From: Aquarana catesbeiana
Taxonomy: Eukaryota; Chordata; Amphibia; Anura; Ranidae
Direction of reading: 5' to 3'
Assembly: GCF_042186555.1 (NCBI RefSeq)
Contig: NC_133326.1
Location: forward strand, 496,772,063-496,836,062
DNA: 64,000 nt
In this document: in pieces, positions 11,595 through 22,641 of the stretch
Layout: the number at the start of each line of letters is the position of its first letter
Numbering within the stretch: the first letter of the stretch is position 1
Program-made: the position numbers and the translations under genes
The notes under the pieces: generated by a model
What the model saw: only the letters and a program-made list of their open reading frames with translations
The model's database searches: none
What the model was told of the DNA's origin: nothing

Positions 11595-11779
11595 ATGAAT
11601 GTAGTATTATATAAATTTGAAACAAACATCCAATAAAGTGTATCAAGTATAAGAGATGAATGTAGTATTATATAAATTTGAAACAAACATCCAATAAAGT
11701 GTATCAACTCTAACTTGCATTGTTATACTTGATACACTTTATTGGATGTTTGTTTCAAATTTATATAATACTACATTCA
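11595..11779. repeat. 61 bp direct repeat plus inverted copy
   Basis: The unit starting ATGAATGTAGTATTATATAA occurs at 11595 and 11656 in tandem, and its reverse complement lies at 11724-11779. The inverted copy ends exactly where the fold-back element begins. The three copies are nearly identical, so the rearrangement is young. Confidence 0.8.
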
Positions 11780-13744
11780 GGCCGTGTTCACACTGGTACG
11801 ACAAACACTCTGACATTGGGAGCTCATGTCGCATTACGTGTGAAAATCAATGTTTCCCTATGGGAGCCGTCTTAACTGGTCCCACACAAGTCGGTCCGTC
11901 TTTGAAAATGCTCCCTGTACTACTTTGGTCCGACTTTGATCCCACTTCAGCCCATTGACTATCATTAAAGTCGGATCGCCATCTTGCATGGTCCAACTTT
12001 GGCATGCGACTTGTGCTTTGATGCTCTTGAGGGGGAACTCCACGCCAAATTTAAATAAAAAACTGGCATGGGTTCCCCCTCCAAGAGCATACGAGGCCCT
12101 TGGGTCTGGTATGGATTTTAAAGGGAACCCCCTATGCCGAAAAAATGGCGTGGGGGTCCCCCCAAAATCTATACTAGACCCTTATCCGAGCATGCAGCCT
12201 GGCCAGTCAGGAAAAGGGGTGGGGACGAGTGAGTGCCCCCCCACCTGAACCGTAACAGGCCGCATGCCCTCAACATGGGGGGGGTGGGCGCTTTGGGGCG
12301 GGGGGGCGCCCTGCGGCCCTCCCACCCCAAAGCACCTTGTCCCCATGTTGATGCGGACTAGGGCCTCTTCCCGACAACCCTGGCCGTTGGTTGTCAGGGG
12401 TCTGCGGGCGGGAGGCTTATCGGAATCCGGGAGCCCCCTTTAATAAGGGGGCCCCCAGTTCCCGGCCCCACACCCTATGTGAATGAGTAAGGGGTACATC
12501 GTACCCCTACCCATTCACCTGGGGGAAAAAAGTGTCAATTAAAAACAACACACTAGACAGGTTTTAAAAGTAATTTATTAGGCAGCTCCAGGGGTCCCTA
12601 TTGCGACTTCGGGGGCCTTTTCCGACTTCTCCGCTCTCTCCGGCCTCTTCTCCCACTCTCCGGTATCTTCTGCCGGGCTTCTCCACTGTCTTCTGCTCTT
12701 TTGTTAGCGGTGGCCCGGTCTTCTCCGTCGTCTTCTTCCCTCTTGTCTTCTGACGTTGACACAACGCTCTCTCCCACTGTAATGCCATGTGTGCGGTGCG
12801 CAATGACTTATATAGGCATGGGGCGTGGTCACCGGGTGATGTCACCTGTGACCCCACCCCTTATGACATCACCACCCGGGGCATGATGGGGCGGTGACAT
12901 CATAAGGGGCGGGATCACTGGATGACATCACCCGGTGACCACGCCCCATGCCTATATAAGACGTTGCGCAACGTGCACACGGCATTACAACGGGAGAGAG
13001 CGTTGTGTCAACATCGGAAGAAGAGAAGCGGGAAGAAGACGACGGAGAAGGCAGGGCCACTGCTAGCAAAAGAGCACAAGATAGCGGAGAAGCCCGGCAG
13101 AAGATAGCGGAGAGCGGGAGAAGAGGCTGGAGAGAGCAGAGAAGTTGGAAGAGACCCCCGGAGCTGCCTAATAAATTACTTTAACAACCTGTCTAGTGTG
13201 TTTTTTTTTATTGACACTTTTTTCCACCAGGTGAATGGGTAGTGGTACGATGTACCCCATACTCATTCACATAAGGTGGGGGGCCAGGATCTGGGGGCCC
13301 CCTTATTAAAGGGGGCTCCCGGATTCCGATAAGCCCCCCGCCCGCAGACCCCGACAACCATCGGCCAGGGTTGTCGGGAAGAGGCCCTTTCCTCATCAAC
13401 ATGGGGATATGGTGCTTTGGAGTGGGGAGGGCGTCCCCCTGCCCCAAAGCGCCCACCCCCCCATGTTGAGGGCATGCAGCCTGGTACGGATCGGGGGGGG
13501 ACTCACTTTCCTGACCAGCCAGGCTGCGTGCTCGGATAAGGGGGAACCCATGCCTGTTTTTCATTTAAAATTTGGCATGGAGTTCCCCCTCAAGATTCAT
13601 ACCAAACACAGTGCCTGGTATTGGCGGGGATCCAAGTCGGATCCCTGTTCATTGAAAGTCGGACGTATGTCGGCTTCAAGTTGCAGGGCAATGTCGGATC
13701 CAAAGTAGGACAAGTGTCGTGTCGCACCAGTGTGAACCCAGCCT
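11780..13744. mobile_element. 1.97 kb fold-back element with mirrored halves
   Basis: The outer ends GGCCGTGTTCACACTGGTAC and the complement of ...gtgtgaacccagcc face each other, and matching continues inwards over almost the whole length to about 12880. Mirrored landmarks include TATA-like boxes (tatatagg at about 12808 on the - strand and tatataag at about 12953 on the + strand) and poly(A) signals (ttatt near 12572 on the - strand, aataaa near 13171 on the + strand). Also mirrored are the G-rich 'ggggggtgggcg' stretches near 12285 and 13455. No transposase is found. Open frames in the arms are shadows of the repeat. A diverged partial relative is at 59330-59710. Confidence 0.75.
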
Positions 13745-13955
13745 CAATGGTCATTATGGAACAGCTGCAGAAGACTTTGCTTTAGTTCTTACCAAAGACT
13801 TGGGACTATATTCAGATACTTATGACTCATCAATTATCATTTGCTCCATTTTTTTGTTGCACTGCTGATGGTTTTGTTTGTATCTGATTTGTGATGTAGA
13901 CAGGGTTACATTTTTGTTTGTTGCTTGGAAAATAAAACTGGTCTCCTGTAGTTCA

Positions 13956-14312
13956 GCTAAGGGTGGTCCAGTGCATTTTTTTTCTGTATCAAAAATGCAT
14001 GGATAGTAGGTTATATGGTTTTCAATTACATAGTTCACACCAGTGCCAGTGCCTGCAGTTCCAGTGCGTTCCAGTTCCAGAAAAAAAAGTAGAACATGCT
14101 GCATTTTTTCTGTACTGGACAGTAGTGGAACACAGTAAAATGCACCGGAACGCACCAAAAACTCACTGGAACACACCTTTCCTTTAGCTCCGAGGTTAAG
14201 GTGAGGGGGGAAATGCACTGGAACGCACCCAAAACGCATCAAAAACGTGCATGCAGAAAAGCATCCGGAACGCATCCGGACTGCGTTTCTATGGTGTGAA
14301 CTGGCCCTAAAA
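13956..14312. mobile_element. Miniature inverted-repeat element (family of 54460-54866)
   Basis: It shares with 54464-54862 the blocks gtccagtgcattttttttctg, agttccagtgcgttccagtt, gtagaacatgctgcattttt and the end tatggtgtgaactggccc. The left end is damaged (taagggtggtcc instead of taagggccagttcacacc). It is non-coding; the apparent frames on both strands are by-products of the short repeated ctggaacgcacc units. Confidence 0.7.
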
Positions 14313-14429
14313 CCCAATTACAGTTTCATTTTAAATCTGTTAAATTTATTGGTGTTGTATCAAAATGAAAGGTTTTCAAAATCTTACAGTGCACAGCCTG
14401 AGTAAAAAAACCTATTCCTGGTCAACATG

Positions 14430-14597
14430 CTGCAGGAGACGCTTTCTTTCTGTGTGGAAGCAGTGGTCTCTCTGCAGAGGTCAGATATGCTCTCTGCCGA
14501 GTCAGAGCTAAAGCTCTCCAACCACCAAGGAGCAGGTTTGCATCATACATCTGCAGAGGGACCACTGCTTCCACACACAGTCTTTCTCTACAGCATG
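14430..14597. repeat. Imperfect palindrome
   Basis: Arms of about 60 bp, around ctgtgtggaagcagtggtct and the complementary gaccactgcttccacacac, lie at 14430-14490 and 14540-14597. Function unknown; no coding potential is supported. Confidence 0.6.
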
Positions 14598-14651
14598 ATG
14601 GCATTTTACTCAGGTCGTGACTGCTTTATAAAGAAAACTGATTTTAAGACT

Positions 14652-15089
14652 TTAAGGCCTCATGCACACTAGACGTTTTTACAGCTGCTCCTAGGGGCGT
14701 CTGACGGTTTTTTTTTCCCTGCCTCTAAACACCCCTCCATGTTAGCCTACGTGTCCATGCACACACAGGCTTTTAGCAGCGTTTAGTGACGGGAGCTTTT
14801 AGAGGCTGTTAGAGGGAGGAAAAAAAAAACACTACCAGTGTGTTCAGGAGCAGCAGAGTTTGGGCAGAAAAAATGTTTGAAGCTACTAATGCTTGAGCAT
14901 TAATTCATTTCAATCACCAGAATAAATGATTTATTCTGGCCAATTAAATGAATTAACGCCCAAAAGCTTGACGCCTGTAAAAGCTTGTAAAAATTTAAGA
15001 CGCTTTTACAAGCTCCAGGCATTTTTTCCTCAAAAATGCTGCTGCCTTCTGGGATAGTTAAATAAACGTCCTGCGTGCATGAGGCCTAA
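14652..15089. mobile_element. Miniature inverted-repeat element
   Basis: The ends TTAAGGCCTCATGCACAC and GTGCATGAGGCCTAA are inverted repeats. The 438 bp between them is non-coding, with inner palindromic pieces (aagcttgtaaaa, tttttacaag). The TTAA/CTAA at the ends suggests a TTAA-targeting family such as piggyBac or Kolobok, but this is not proven. Confidence 0.65.
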
Positions 15090-15234
15090 GAATTTTTTGG
15101 AATAGGCTCAGTAAATTTTAACTGAAAGTTCATTTCAGTCTTAAACATCAGAGGTCACTGAGAGCCATGCTTTGTTGTTACCCTATCACTACCATCAATA
15201 GCTATATGTCTGGAAGGTATGAGAGTAGAAGACT

Positions 15235-15606
15235 CCTTTCACACTGGGGCCACGTTAGCGCTAAAGCATTGTTTTAGTATTGCTTTACCGCTCGTTTTAG
15301 CATCACTTTTCGGTCGCTAGCGGGGCGAATTTAACCCCAAACAAGGAGTTAAAAATACCAGTTTTGCGGCCCTATTAAAGCGATTTTAAGGTGCTTTGAA
15401 AGCGCTGCCCATTCATTCCAATGGCTGTATACAGCACTCCTAAACCGCCCCAAAGATGCTGCTTGCAGGACCTTTTTTCCCTTCCCACAAGTGCACCGCA
15501 CCAGTGTGATAAGGCACACTGGAATGAATGGGAGGCGGTTTTCAGGCGCTTAGCAGAGGCTATTTCTAGCGCTAAAGCGCCTGAAATCCACCCCAGTGTG
15601 AAAAGG
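15235..15606. mobile_element. Miniature inverted-repeat element
   Basis: The ends CCTTTCACACTGGGG and CCCCAGTGTGAAAAGG are inverted repeats enclosing 340 bp of non-coding DNA with gcgctaaagc-type inner repeats. A decayed relative is at about 28085-28350 in the intron after exon f, sharing the gcgctt...cggtgcgcttgcacc and agtgtgaaag blocks. Confidence 0.65.
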
Positions 15607-16170
15607 GTTGAAATGATTCAGAGCTTTCTGTATTAGAATATCAGCTGTTGTGCATACTAGCAACATTCTTAGCTTCAGAGACAGATACAAAGCCAATTAG
15701 TAGTTTAGAGCACCAAACAGCTTTGCCATTACAAACTATAGAAATGATTGTTTTCTGTAGATCAGAGTTATTGTTCTGGGTTCAGTTTGACTTTGTCAGG
15801 TTTATATTGCTGTCAGGTGGGGAATAGAATGGAATATTCCCAGAATGAACACCTCAATCTTGACCAGGGCCGGTACAAGGGGGGGCGGAAGGGGCGGATG
15901 CCCTTGGGCGGGACCATTTAATGGAGTAAGAGGGGCGCACTAGAAGCGCCAGTGAACCGGTGTTGTAAAAATTCCTGCTACCTATGCAGAGTTTACAACA
16001 CCGGCCGCGCGAAAATTGATAATTTTTAACATGTGCCGAGTGCGCTCCTGCACCCGGCACAAGCCTGAGACCAGCCCCGTCTCTCACTTCCCTATCAGGG
16101 TTTCTATCCCGCATTGGAGGATCTACCCATCAATCGCCGACAGCTGGCGTCTGACGGGTAGATCGAGATG

Positions 16171-16378
16171 CATGCAGAACAGCGCAGGAAGCATCTGTAA
16201 TAAGTTCTCTCTCTCTCATGTCACGCTGCTCCCCGGCGGCCCCTCCTCTCTTCTCGTCCTTCCCTATTTGCTTGTGACATCATCTGGGATGGACGAGAAG
16301 AGAGGAGGGGCCGCCAGGGAGCAGCGTGGCATGAAAGAGAGAACTTATCACAGATGCTTCCAGCGCTGCTCTGCATGC
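16171..16378. repeat. Large near-perfect palindrome
   Basis: Arms of about 88 bp at 16171-16259 and 16291-16378 pair around a 31 bp loop, for example gcggcccctcctctcttctc with gagaagagaggaggggccgc. The arms differ at only a handful of positions. It sits directly before a long minisatellite. Confidence 0.8.
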
Positions 16379-16387
16379 AGGCTAGTA

Positions 16388-17105
16388 AACAATGTGCCAC
16401 ATTTAATGTGCTATGTGCCCCATGATGTGCCCTATAATGTGCCCCATGATGTGCCCTTACGTGCCCCATGATGTGCCCTTACGTGCCCCATAATGTTCCC
16501 TGATGTGCCCTGACGTGCCCCATGATGTGCCCCATGATGTGCCCTGATGTGCCCCATAATGTGCCATGTGCCATTATGTGCCATATGCCCCCGTACCCTG
16601 ATGTGCTCCGTGCCCTGATATGCCCTGATGTGCCATGTGCCCTGATATGCTCCTTACCCTGATGTGCCCTGATGTGCTCAGTGCCCTGATGTGCTTTGTG
16701 CCCCGTGCCCTGATGTGCCCTGTACCCTGATGTGCTGTGCCCTGTACTGTGATGTGTTGTGCCCTGATGTGCTCTGTACCCTGATGTGCCCCGTGCCCTG
16801 ATGTGCTATGTGCCCGGATGTGCCCTAATGTCCTATGTGCCCCGATGTGCCTTGTGCCCCGATGTGCAGTGCCTTAATGTCGTGTGCCCCAATGTACTGT
16901 GACCTGATGTGCTGGGCTCTGTACCCTGATGTGCTGTGCCCTGATGTGCTGTACCCTGATGTAGCCTGGTGTGCTGTACCCTGATGTGCTGGGCTCTGTA
17001 CCTTGATGTGCTGTGCCCTGATGTGCAGTGCCCTGATGTGCTGTGACCTGTGCCCTGATGTGCTGTGCCCTGATGTACTGTGACCTGTGACCTGATGTGC
17101 TGTGT
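16388..17105. repeat. Minisatellite of TGATGTGCCC-type units
   Basis: About 0.7 kb of irregular 9-20 bp units built from ccctgatgtgc, gtgcccc and ctgtgccctgatgtg. Units diverge gradually from 5' to 3', changing from gtgccccatgat to ctgtaccctgatgtgctg. Protein frames crossing it are purely repeat-derived. Confidence 0.9.
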
Positions 17106-19428
17106 CCTGTTGCTCCGATTAGAACGGTGTCATTGTACTGAATGGGGCGTGACAAGTTTCCCCAGTATAGATCCCATCGTCTGTAGGCGTTGTAGCTTTC
17201 ACAGCGGCGGAGGTGTCGCAGTTTTCCATCTTTGCCCTGGGCACCCGATGAACTTGTCCCGGCACTGTTCTTGACAACTGTCAAAGGTGGAATTTGCCCT
17301 CACTTTCGGGAGATCTCTATCAGCAGGAACCTGGAAATTATTTCAGTGCAGCACTGTAATTTTTATTGTTAGTTCACATTAAATGACTTCTGCGAAATAC
17401 ATCCCCATGCATTCCAGCATCCTCAGTACTGCTCTGTATTGTAAATGAATACTTACTTTTTAAGCAGCTTATTTTATTGCCCTCCCCTCTCTATGCTGCA
17501 GATGGCACAAAGTACTGAGCGCTGAATGTGCGGCCCCTGGAAACTCACAAGCAAATTCACTTCCCACAGATGCACTCGCTCTTGCAGCTCAGCATTCTAA
17601 GAAAGTGACTGTGCATGTGTGGGTAGGCAACAGCTGAGTGCCCCTTCGTGAGTTCTGCCTTCTGCATTACAGAGAGGGGAGGGTAATGAAATAAGCAATT
17701 GAAAAGCTGGTAAAATGTAGCACTCCATATTAATGGACTGGGGGTGCTGTAATGCTTAGGGAGGTTTCATGTTCTTAGGGATGTTCACCTTTTATTTATT
17801 TATTTTTTTATATATTGTAATTTCTAGCTTCCCTAGTTACCGATATACCATTAATGTGCCTCTTTTGCAGAAAAGAAAAAAGCTTTGTATATGTCCTACA
17901 CTAGACCTTACCTGAGCCCCCAGATTGTTATATTGATAACCTCTCCATTTCGTCCTGGATGGATCCTAGGTTGGGAAAATTGTTTTGCCATGTGAAAAAA
18001 ACAAGCGACAAACGCAGCAAAACACCCAGTAAAAAATGTGAAACCTGCAACTGGCCAAAATGTCCTTTGAGTTACTTTGCCACGTGTAGGGCAGCCCGTT
18101 GCAATAAATGTTTTTCTGCCCTATGCGTGTCGAGGGAAAAACTAGCTAAACGTATGGTTCCACTACGCTAATTGTGAATAGGAGGACCCACCCGAACATT
18201 ATATAGGTGATGATAGATCTAAAGGAGCTTGTACAATCAGGTTGTACAGAAAGTGGATGGAAATAAAACAAGAGGGGGTATAATAATGAGGGAGGTGTGG
18301 TCCAGACAGGTGATCATGCTCTGTCACGCCCTGTTCTGTGATGCAGCAAGGCAGTGTATTCTGGGATATGATCTACATGAAGTGATAAAATAAAAAAACA
18401 TTTTAAAATATCCAAATAGACAGATGAAAATTGAAAGGTGCTATAGATGAGGTGAGAGATGAGCACATTAGGATGGCTGGAGCAGAAATGACATTAGAAA
18501 ACACTTCTATTTATCATGAAAAGTGAAATTCTGCCCCAAAAGTTGAACTTATCTTTAACCATTCAAAATGATACTAAAGGATATTTTTTTATTTTGCTTT
18601 AAAATAAAAAAGACATTATACTTACCCGCTCTGTGCAATGCTACCCCCTATGCTGGAGTCTCCTGCCAGTGCTGTCCACTTCTCCTTCCTCTGGATGCCC
18701 CCTCAATAAGCTGTGTGCTAAGGGGGCATCTGTGCAAGCGTGCTCCCGAGCCGGGCTGTGTGTGTCCATAGGCAGACACAGTGTCGGTAAGCTATGCCCC
18801 CTCCTCACAGGAGTTTTGTCTGACAGCCTATGGCTCCCACTGTTGCCTGTTTTCTCCTGTGAGACCAGGAAGTGGAGGATAGGTGTTGCAGCTGGAACAG
18901 TGCTGCATTAGTGAGAGATGCCAGCTAAGTGTTTAGGGGCAGGAGGGCTAGGATAGGTAATGGAACATTTTTTACCTGAATGCATTAAGGTTACAAAAAA
19001 GGTTTTGCCTTTAGAACCACTTTACTACATCATTAAATGTATTATTTAATTACATGCAGTGTAAATGCCTGAATTTGACCTGGTTTCCGCCTTTTCTCCC
19101 TGTACAACAGGGCAGGAGAGGAAGAGGCAACACAAGGCACCATCGGTTCATGTTTTGACAAGCATGCTGATAGGAAGACAAAGCAGAGTGACAGAGAGAT
19201 GAGCCCATCTCTGTGCTACTTTACCTTTCACTGGATGGTAACATCCTGGCCTCAAAGAAAATGGGATGAATGATGCTGGCCGTCAAACTAAGGACATCTA
19301 GCAGCCAAAAATAAATAACAACTGCAGAGGAAAAGCTGAATATTTGTTTATATTATAGTTTAATGAGCTATTCACCTTTGTCTTATTTTTAGCTGGAATT
19401 CTGCTTTAATCAAAATTCTTCTATTTAG
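17106..19428. other. Non-coding intron-like stretch
   Basis: Apart from the small Cys-rich frame at 17959-18171, I see no gene. The segment 18560-19022 resembles the TTAA-flanked element at 42999-43449 (acttacc-gctctgtgcaatgct block and a caccttc/tccacttctcc region) and ends agaaccacttta, so it is a decayed copy. The stretch ends in the acceptor of exon a. Confidence 0.45.
17959..18171 (+). pseudogene. Cysteine-rich 70-residue ORF, possibly a piggyBac C-terminal zinc domain
   Basis: The frame contains KKCETCNWPKCP, then TCRAARCNKCFSALC, ending at a stop after RMVPLR. Eight Cys occur between residues 27 and 56 as C-x2-C-x4-C-x8-C-x4-C-x2-C-x5-C. The Y/F-x-C...C-N-K-C-x4-LC pattern recalls the cysteine-rich domain at the end of piggyBac transposases, but the preceding DDE domain is absent. 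It could also be an unrelated frame. No splice-supported link to the host gene was found. Confidence 0.3.
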
Positions 19429-19565
19429 ATCACAACATTTTCCCGCCTTCTGACTTCTGCTGACAGAAAGGTTCTGGAAACAGAGTTAAAAAATCACATC
19501 GATACTATCAAAATTTTGTCCCTGCAGCAGTTTGATACAGAATTCTCGTTCTTGAAAAAGATTCG
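19429..19565 (+). CDS. RNF213: RNF213-like exon a
   Basis: 137 nt, 45 codons plus 2 nt. The acceptor follows a pyrimidine-rich stretch ending ctatttag and the donor is gtaag. The frame opens ITTFSRLLTSAD and ends SFLKKI plus a split Arg codon. The other two frames contain stops. It fits the alpha/beta region upstream of the E3 module, where RNF213 proteins read FSRLLT followed later by a LLLVQ-type strand. This is the first host exon I can find; the 19.4 kb before it looks like intron filled with repeats. Confidence 0.85.
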
Positions 19566-19718
19566 GTAAGTTTTGACTCAACAGTGCAATATACACTAAA
19601 ATGATCATCAGGCCTAGTCTTGACAGTCTGTTGGATGAACCTTGGTGATATTTTCAAAAGTTCCTTAGATTCAGTCAGTGGTTTGGGGTGTCATTTTTAG
19701 TCACTTTAAAGTTTGAAA

Positions 19719-20116
19719 TTAAAGCGGTTGTATACCCTTTTTCTTTTTTTTTCTCTTGCTTACAGGTAAGCCCATAAGTAGGTAAAATGAATATGTCCTA
19801 AACCAGTACGGTTTAAGAGATATTCACTTTGCATGCAGCCACTGCCGGACCTTGCCGGGAAGAAAACTCCGCGTGCACGTGCGGGTGTGATGTAATCTCG
19901 GCTCCGGCCACTCACAGTGTCGGAGCCGCGAACCCGGAAGAAACGCCGAGGGAACATGTCCACTCCTCGGTGTGGACCGGGATCAGCTGCAGAAGCCTTG
20001 TTCTAAGAATTTCATAATGAGCTAGTATGTGCTGTATACTAGCTCATTATGCCTTACAGGATTTTTTATAAAAAAAATAAATGAATCAATTCTGTTCGGG
20101 TATACAACCGCTTTAA
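19719..20116. mobile_element. TTAA-flanked miniature element
   Basis: TTAA at 19719-19722 and 20113-20116 enclose inverted ends AAGCGGTTGTATACCC and GGGTATACAACCGCTT. It contains the internal palindrome gagctagtatgtgctgtatactagctc. It is inserted in the first intron after exon a. Its neighbour at 20306-20712 shares the internal palindrome and is the same family. Confidence 0.8.
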
Positions 20117-20305
20117 TAGTTTTTCCATAAATATTTGGCAGGTTGGAATCGGATAATTGTAATATTGTTTTCAAAATTTTAACTAGTAAAGTTTACAAAT
20201 GCATATGGACAAATTTTATTAATATAATTGCATTTTATATACAAATGTGAATCATATTAGGAAAGATTCATAAGAATTTTAAGAGGGGTAAATAATATGA
20301 AGTGA

Positions 20306-20712
20306 TTAAAGAGGTTGTAAAGAAAAAAAAAACCTGCAAGACAAAGGCATAATGAGCTAGTATGCATTGCATACTAGCTCATTATGACATACCTTAGAAC
20401 GAAGCCTTGCAGCAGTGCCCACACACCACTGACATAGCAGACATCTTCACCGGTGTTTCTTCCAGGTTCGCGGTCTCTGGCCCTGTGATTGGCCAGAGCT
20501 GCAATAATATCACTCCTGCGCACGGGAGCCGCTGGTCAAGGCACAGGCCCTGAAAAAATGGCACGGGCAGCCGTTTCTTCAGAGCGCATGCGCTGATGAT
20601 GTAATCGCATACAATAAATATCTCCTAAACTGTGCTTTTAGGTGATACTTACAGTACCTATAGGTAAGCATTATAGGTACAAACAAAAACAGAGGAGTTT
20701 ACTTCCTCTTTA
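20306..20712. mobile_element. TTAA-flanked miniature element (same family as 19719-20116)
   Basis: TTAA at 20306-20309 and 20709-20712 flank ends AAGAGGTTGTAAAG and GGAAGTAAACTCC...CTCTT. The internal motif ataatgagctagtatgcattg followed by its complement is shared with the previous copy in inverted order relative to the ends. Non-coding. Confidence 0.75.
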
Positions 20713-21031
20713 AAGAGAAAAGAAAGAAGATATGAAGTTATAATTTTACATCGGTGTTCCCATATGATAATATTTAGTACTTTTGTTAAACTTTTTTATA
20801 TAGGGGGACATAAAACAGTAAAGCCTAAATTGAATTTATTTTCAGATATCAAATGGCAATCAAATTGAGATACAAGATGAACATGTGTGTATTCACAAAC
20901 ATTTTCTTAGTAATAGTTTAATATTGCATGATGGTGAATTTGATGTAGATTATAATGAGTTAAAATAGTTTATAGGGTACCAAACAGAGCAGTATTGGAT
21001 GAATAACAATCTGTTTTTATTTCTAATACAG

Positions 21032-21127
21032 GAGTTTTCTTGAGAGTCCATCTCGTAATCTAATACTGATTATACAAACTGATTTTGAAGAAGGATCCCA
21101 AGGAGCAAATCTTGTGGCATCAGCAAA
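21032..21127 (+). CDS. RNF213: RNF213-like exon b
   Basis: 96 nt with phase 1 nt / 31 codons / 2 nt. The acceptor is taatacag and the donor gtaagc. It encodes SFLESPSRN, then the hydrophobic strand LILIIQTDF, then ANLVASAK. The pattern of an Ile/Leu-rich strand followed by a Gln/Asp and a LVASA helix is typical of this part of RNF213. A run of A and G at the 3' end makes two donor positions conceivable, but only the gt at 21128 keeps frame with exon c. Confidence 0.87.
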
Positions 21128-21379
21128 GTAAGCTATTTTCTCATATCTCAAAGAAACTTTATATAAATATATTTTTGCCTATGAGTTATGTCCTTGACAT
21201 TCGAGGGTTACTAAAGGTTTGTTTAAAAAAAAATAAAAATAAACTTCATACTTCCCTCCTCCGTGCAGTTGGTTTTGCACAGAATGGCCCTGATCCTCCT
21301 CTTCTGGGGTCCCTTAGCAGCGCTCCTGGCTCCTCCTCTTCTCAAGTGCCCCAATGGAGAAGCGCTCTCCCTTAATTTA

Positions 21380-21905
21380 TTCTCTTGAGAAGAGGAGATT
21401 AAGGGGCGATATGATCAAAATGCACAAACATACGTGGTCCATATAGTGAACTTGGTGTTGAGTTATTCACTTTAAGGTCATCACAGAGGACGAGGGGGCA
21501 CTCTTTATGTCTAGATGAAAAGAGATTTAATATCCAAATACAGAAAGGTTTCTTCACTGTAAAAGCTGTGAAAATGTGGAATAGACTCCCGCCAGAGGTG
21601 GTTCTGGCCAGCTTAGTAGATTGCTTTAAAAAAGGCCTGGTTTCTTTCCTAAATGTACACAATATAACTGGGTACTGACATTTATAGGTAAAGTTGATCA
21701 GAGAAAATCCGATTGCCTCTTGGGGGAATCATGAAGGATTTTTTTTCCCCAGCTGTAGCAAATTGGATAATGCTTTGCTGGGGTTTTTTGCCTTCCTCTG
21801 GATCAACCGTGGGTATAGGATTGGGTATATGGGGTTATATAATTTTTCTCTTTTATTGGTTGAACTTGATAAACTTGTGTCTTTTTTCAACCTAACTATG
21901 TAGCT
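21380..21905 (+). pseudogene. LINE (CR1-type) ORF2 C-terminal remnant and 3' tail
   Basis: On the + strand, 21381-21440 reads EKRRLRGDMIKMHKH. After a one-base frame change, 21449-21676 reads ELGVELFTLRSSQRTRGHS, then FFTVKAVKMWNRLPPEVVLAS and VDCFKKGLVSFLN, ending ITGY and stop. RRLRGD, the RG-HS box, KMWNRLP and the V-x-x-FK-x-x-L block are the usual C-terminal signature of non-LTR retrotransposon ORF2 proteins. The 3' tail continues through ccttcctctggatcaaccgt to about 21905. It is 5' truncated. Confidence 0.7.
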
Positions 21906-22206
21906 ATGTAAAAAAATGCACTCAATCTGTGGTAGAAAAGATAAAGGCATATCAAGGGCTCGGCTGACTAAGGAGCAATGCCAGAGCAGGAAAAAGTAAC
22001 ATGACCAGTAGTGTACAATAGTGAATTTCTTGGCTCTACTCCTTGACAGTCCAGGATAGATGGAGCAAATGTGTTGCCTGTACTAGCCAGTATACCATAG
22101 TCAGCATAGCCCCAAAGGTGACCACAGTATACTGGCTACATGAGACATTTTTGCTCCATTATATTACCTTTTAAATACTTATTACAGTCTTTACCTTTGT
22201 TTTTAG

Positions 22207-22325
22207 GTACTCTGCTGTGAATGAAATACAAAAGGCGAATCTCAAAGAAATGTGTGTATTTGTCTACTTCATAACTAAACTTCCCAGAATGCAAGGAGGC
22301 ACATCTTATGTGGGCTTCCGTGGAG
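22207..22325 (+). CDS. RNF213: RNF213-like exon c
   Basis: 119 nt with phase 1/39 codons/1. It begins YSAVNEIQ, continues with the hydrophobic strand VFVYFITKLPR and ends in GGTSYVGFRG. It follows tttttag and precedes gtaag. The aromatic-rich strand ending in LPR, followed by a GG turn, is the conserved feature. The preceding intron carries a LINE 3' end. The following intron carries a short TIR-bounded element. Confidence 0.88.
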
Positions 22326-22641
22326 GTAAGTTACCAGCGGCATAGCAGTCAATACAGGGGCTTCCTTTTACAGTACTTGATTCTTGCCTAAATCTAAAGA
22401 GAACACTTTTGTTGCTACTTTACAACTGAACCTGTGTGAATACTTCAATTAACACATGCCTCTTAAAATAAAATGAATGTGATAATTAAACACCATTCTC
22501 ATATATATATAAAAAAAAGTATTTTCTAAATTTGTTTGTATTTGGTCCTAGCCATTAGCTAGTCCATTAGTACTCTGTGCTCTAGAATCCCAAAATTTTA
22601 AACATACTGACCAGAAAAGAAAAGGTTTTGTTTGTGATATG

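Noticed and set aside
13820..14317. 165-residue - strand frame
   Set aside because: Overlaps the miniature element at 13956-14312 and consists of its short repeats (CFSACTFLMRF and similar).
16874..17284. 136-residue - strand frame with HIRAQ/HQGT repeats
   Set aside because: Derived from the tgatgtgccc array; composition follows the DNA repeat.
17870..18175. Possible extra RNF213 exon after tttgcag at about 17870
   Set aside because: The frames downstream of the acceptor-like site meet stops before a good donor, and none resembles RNF213.
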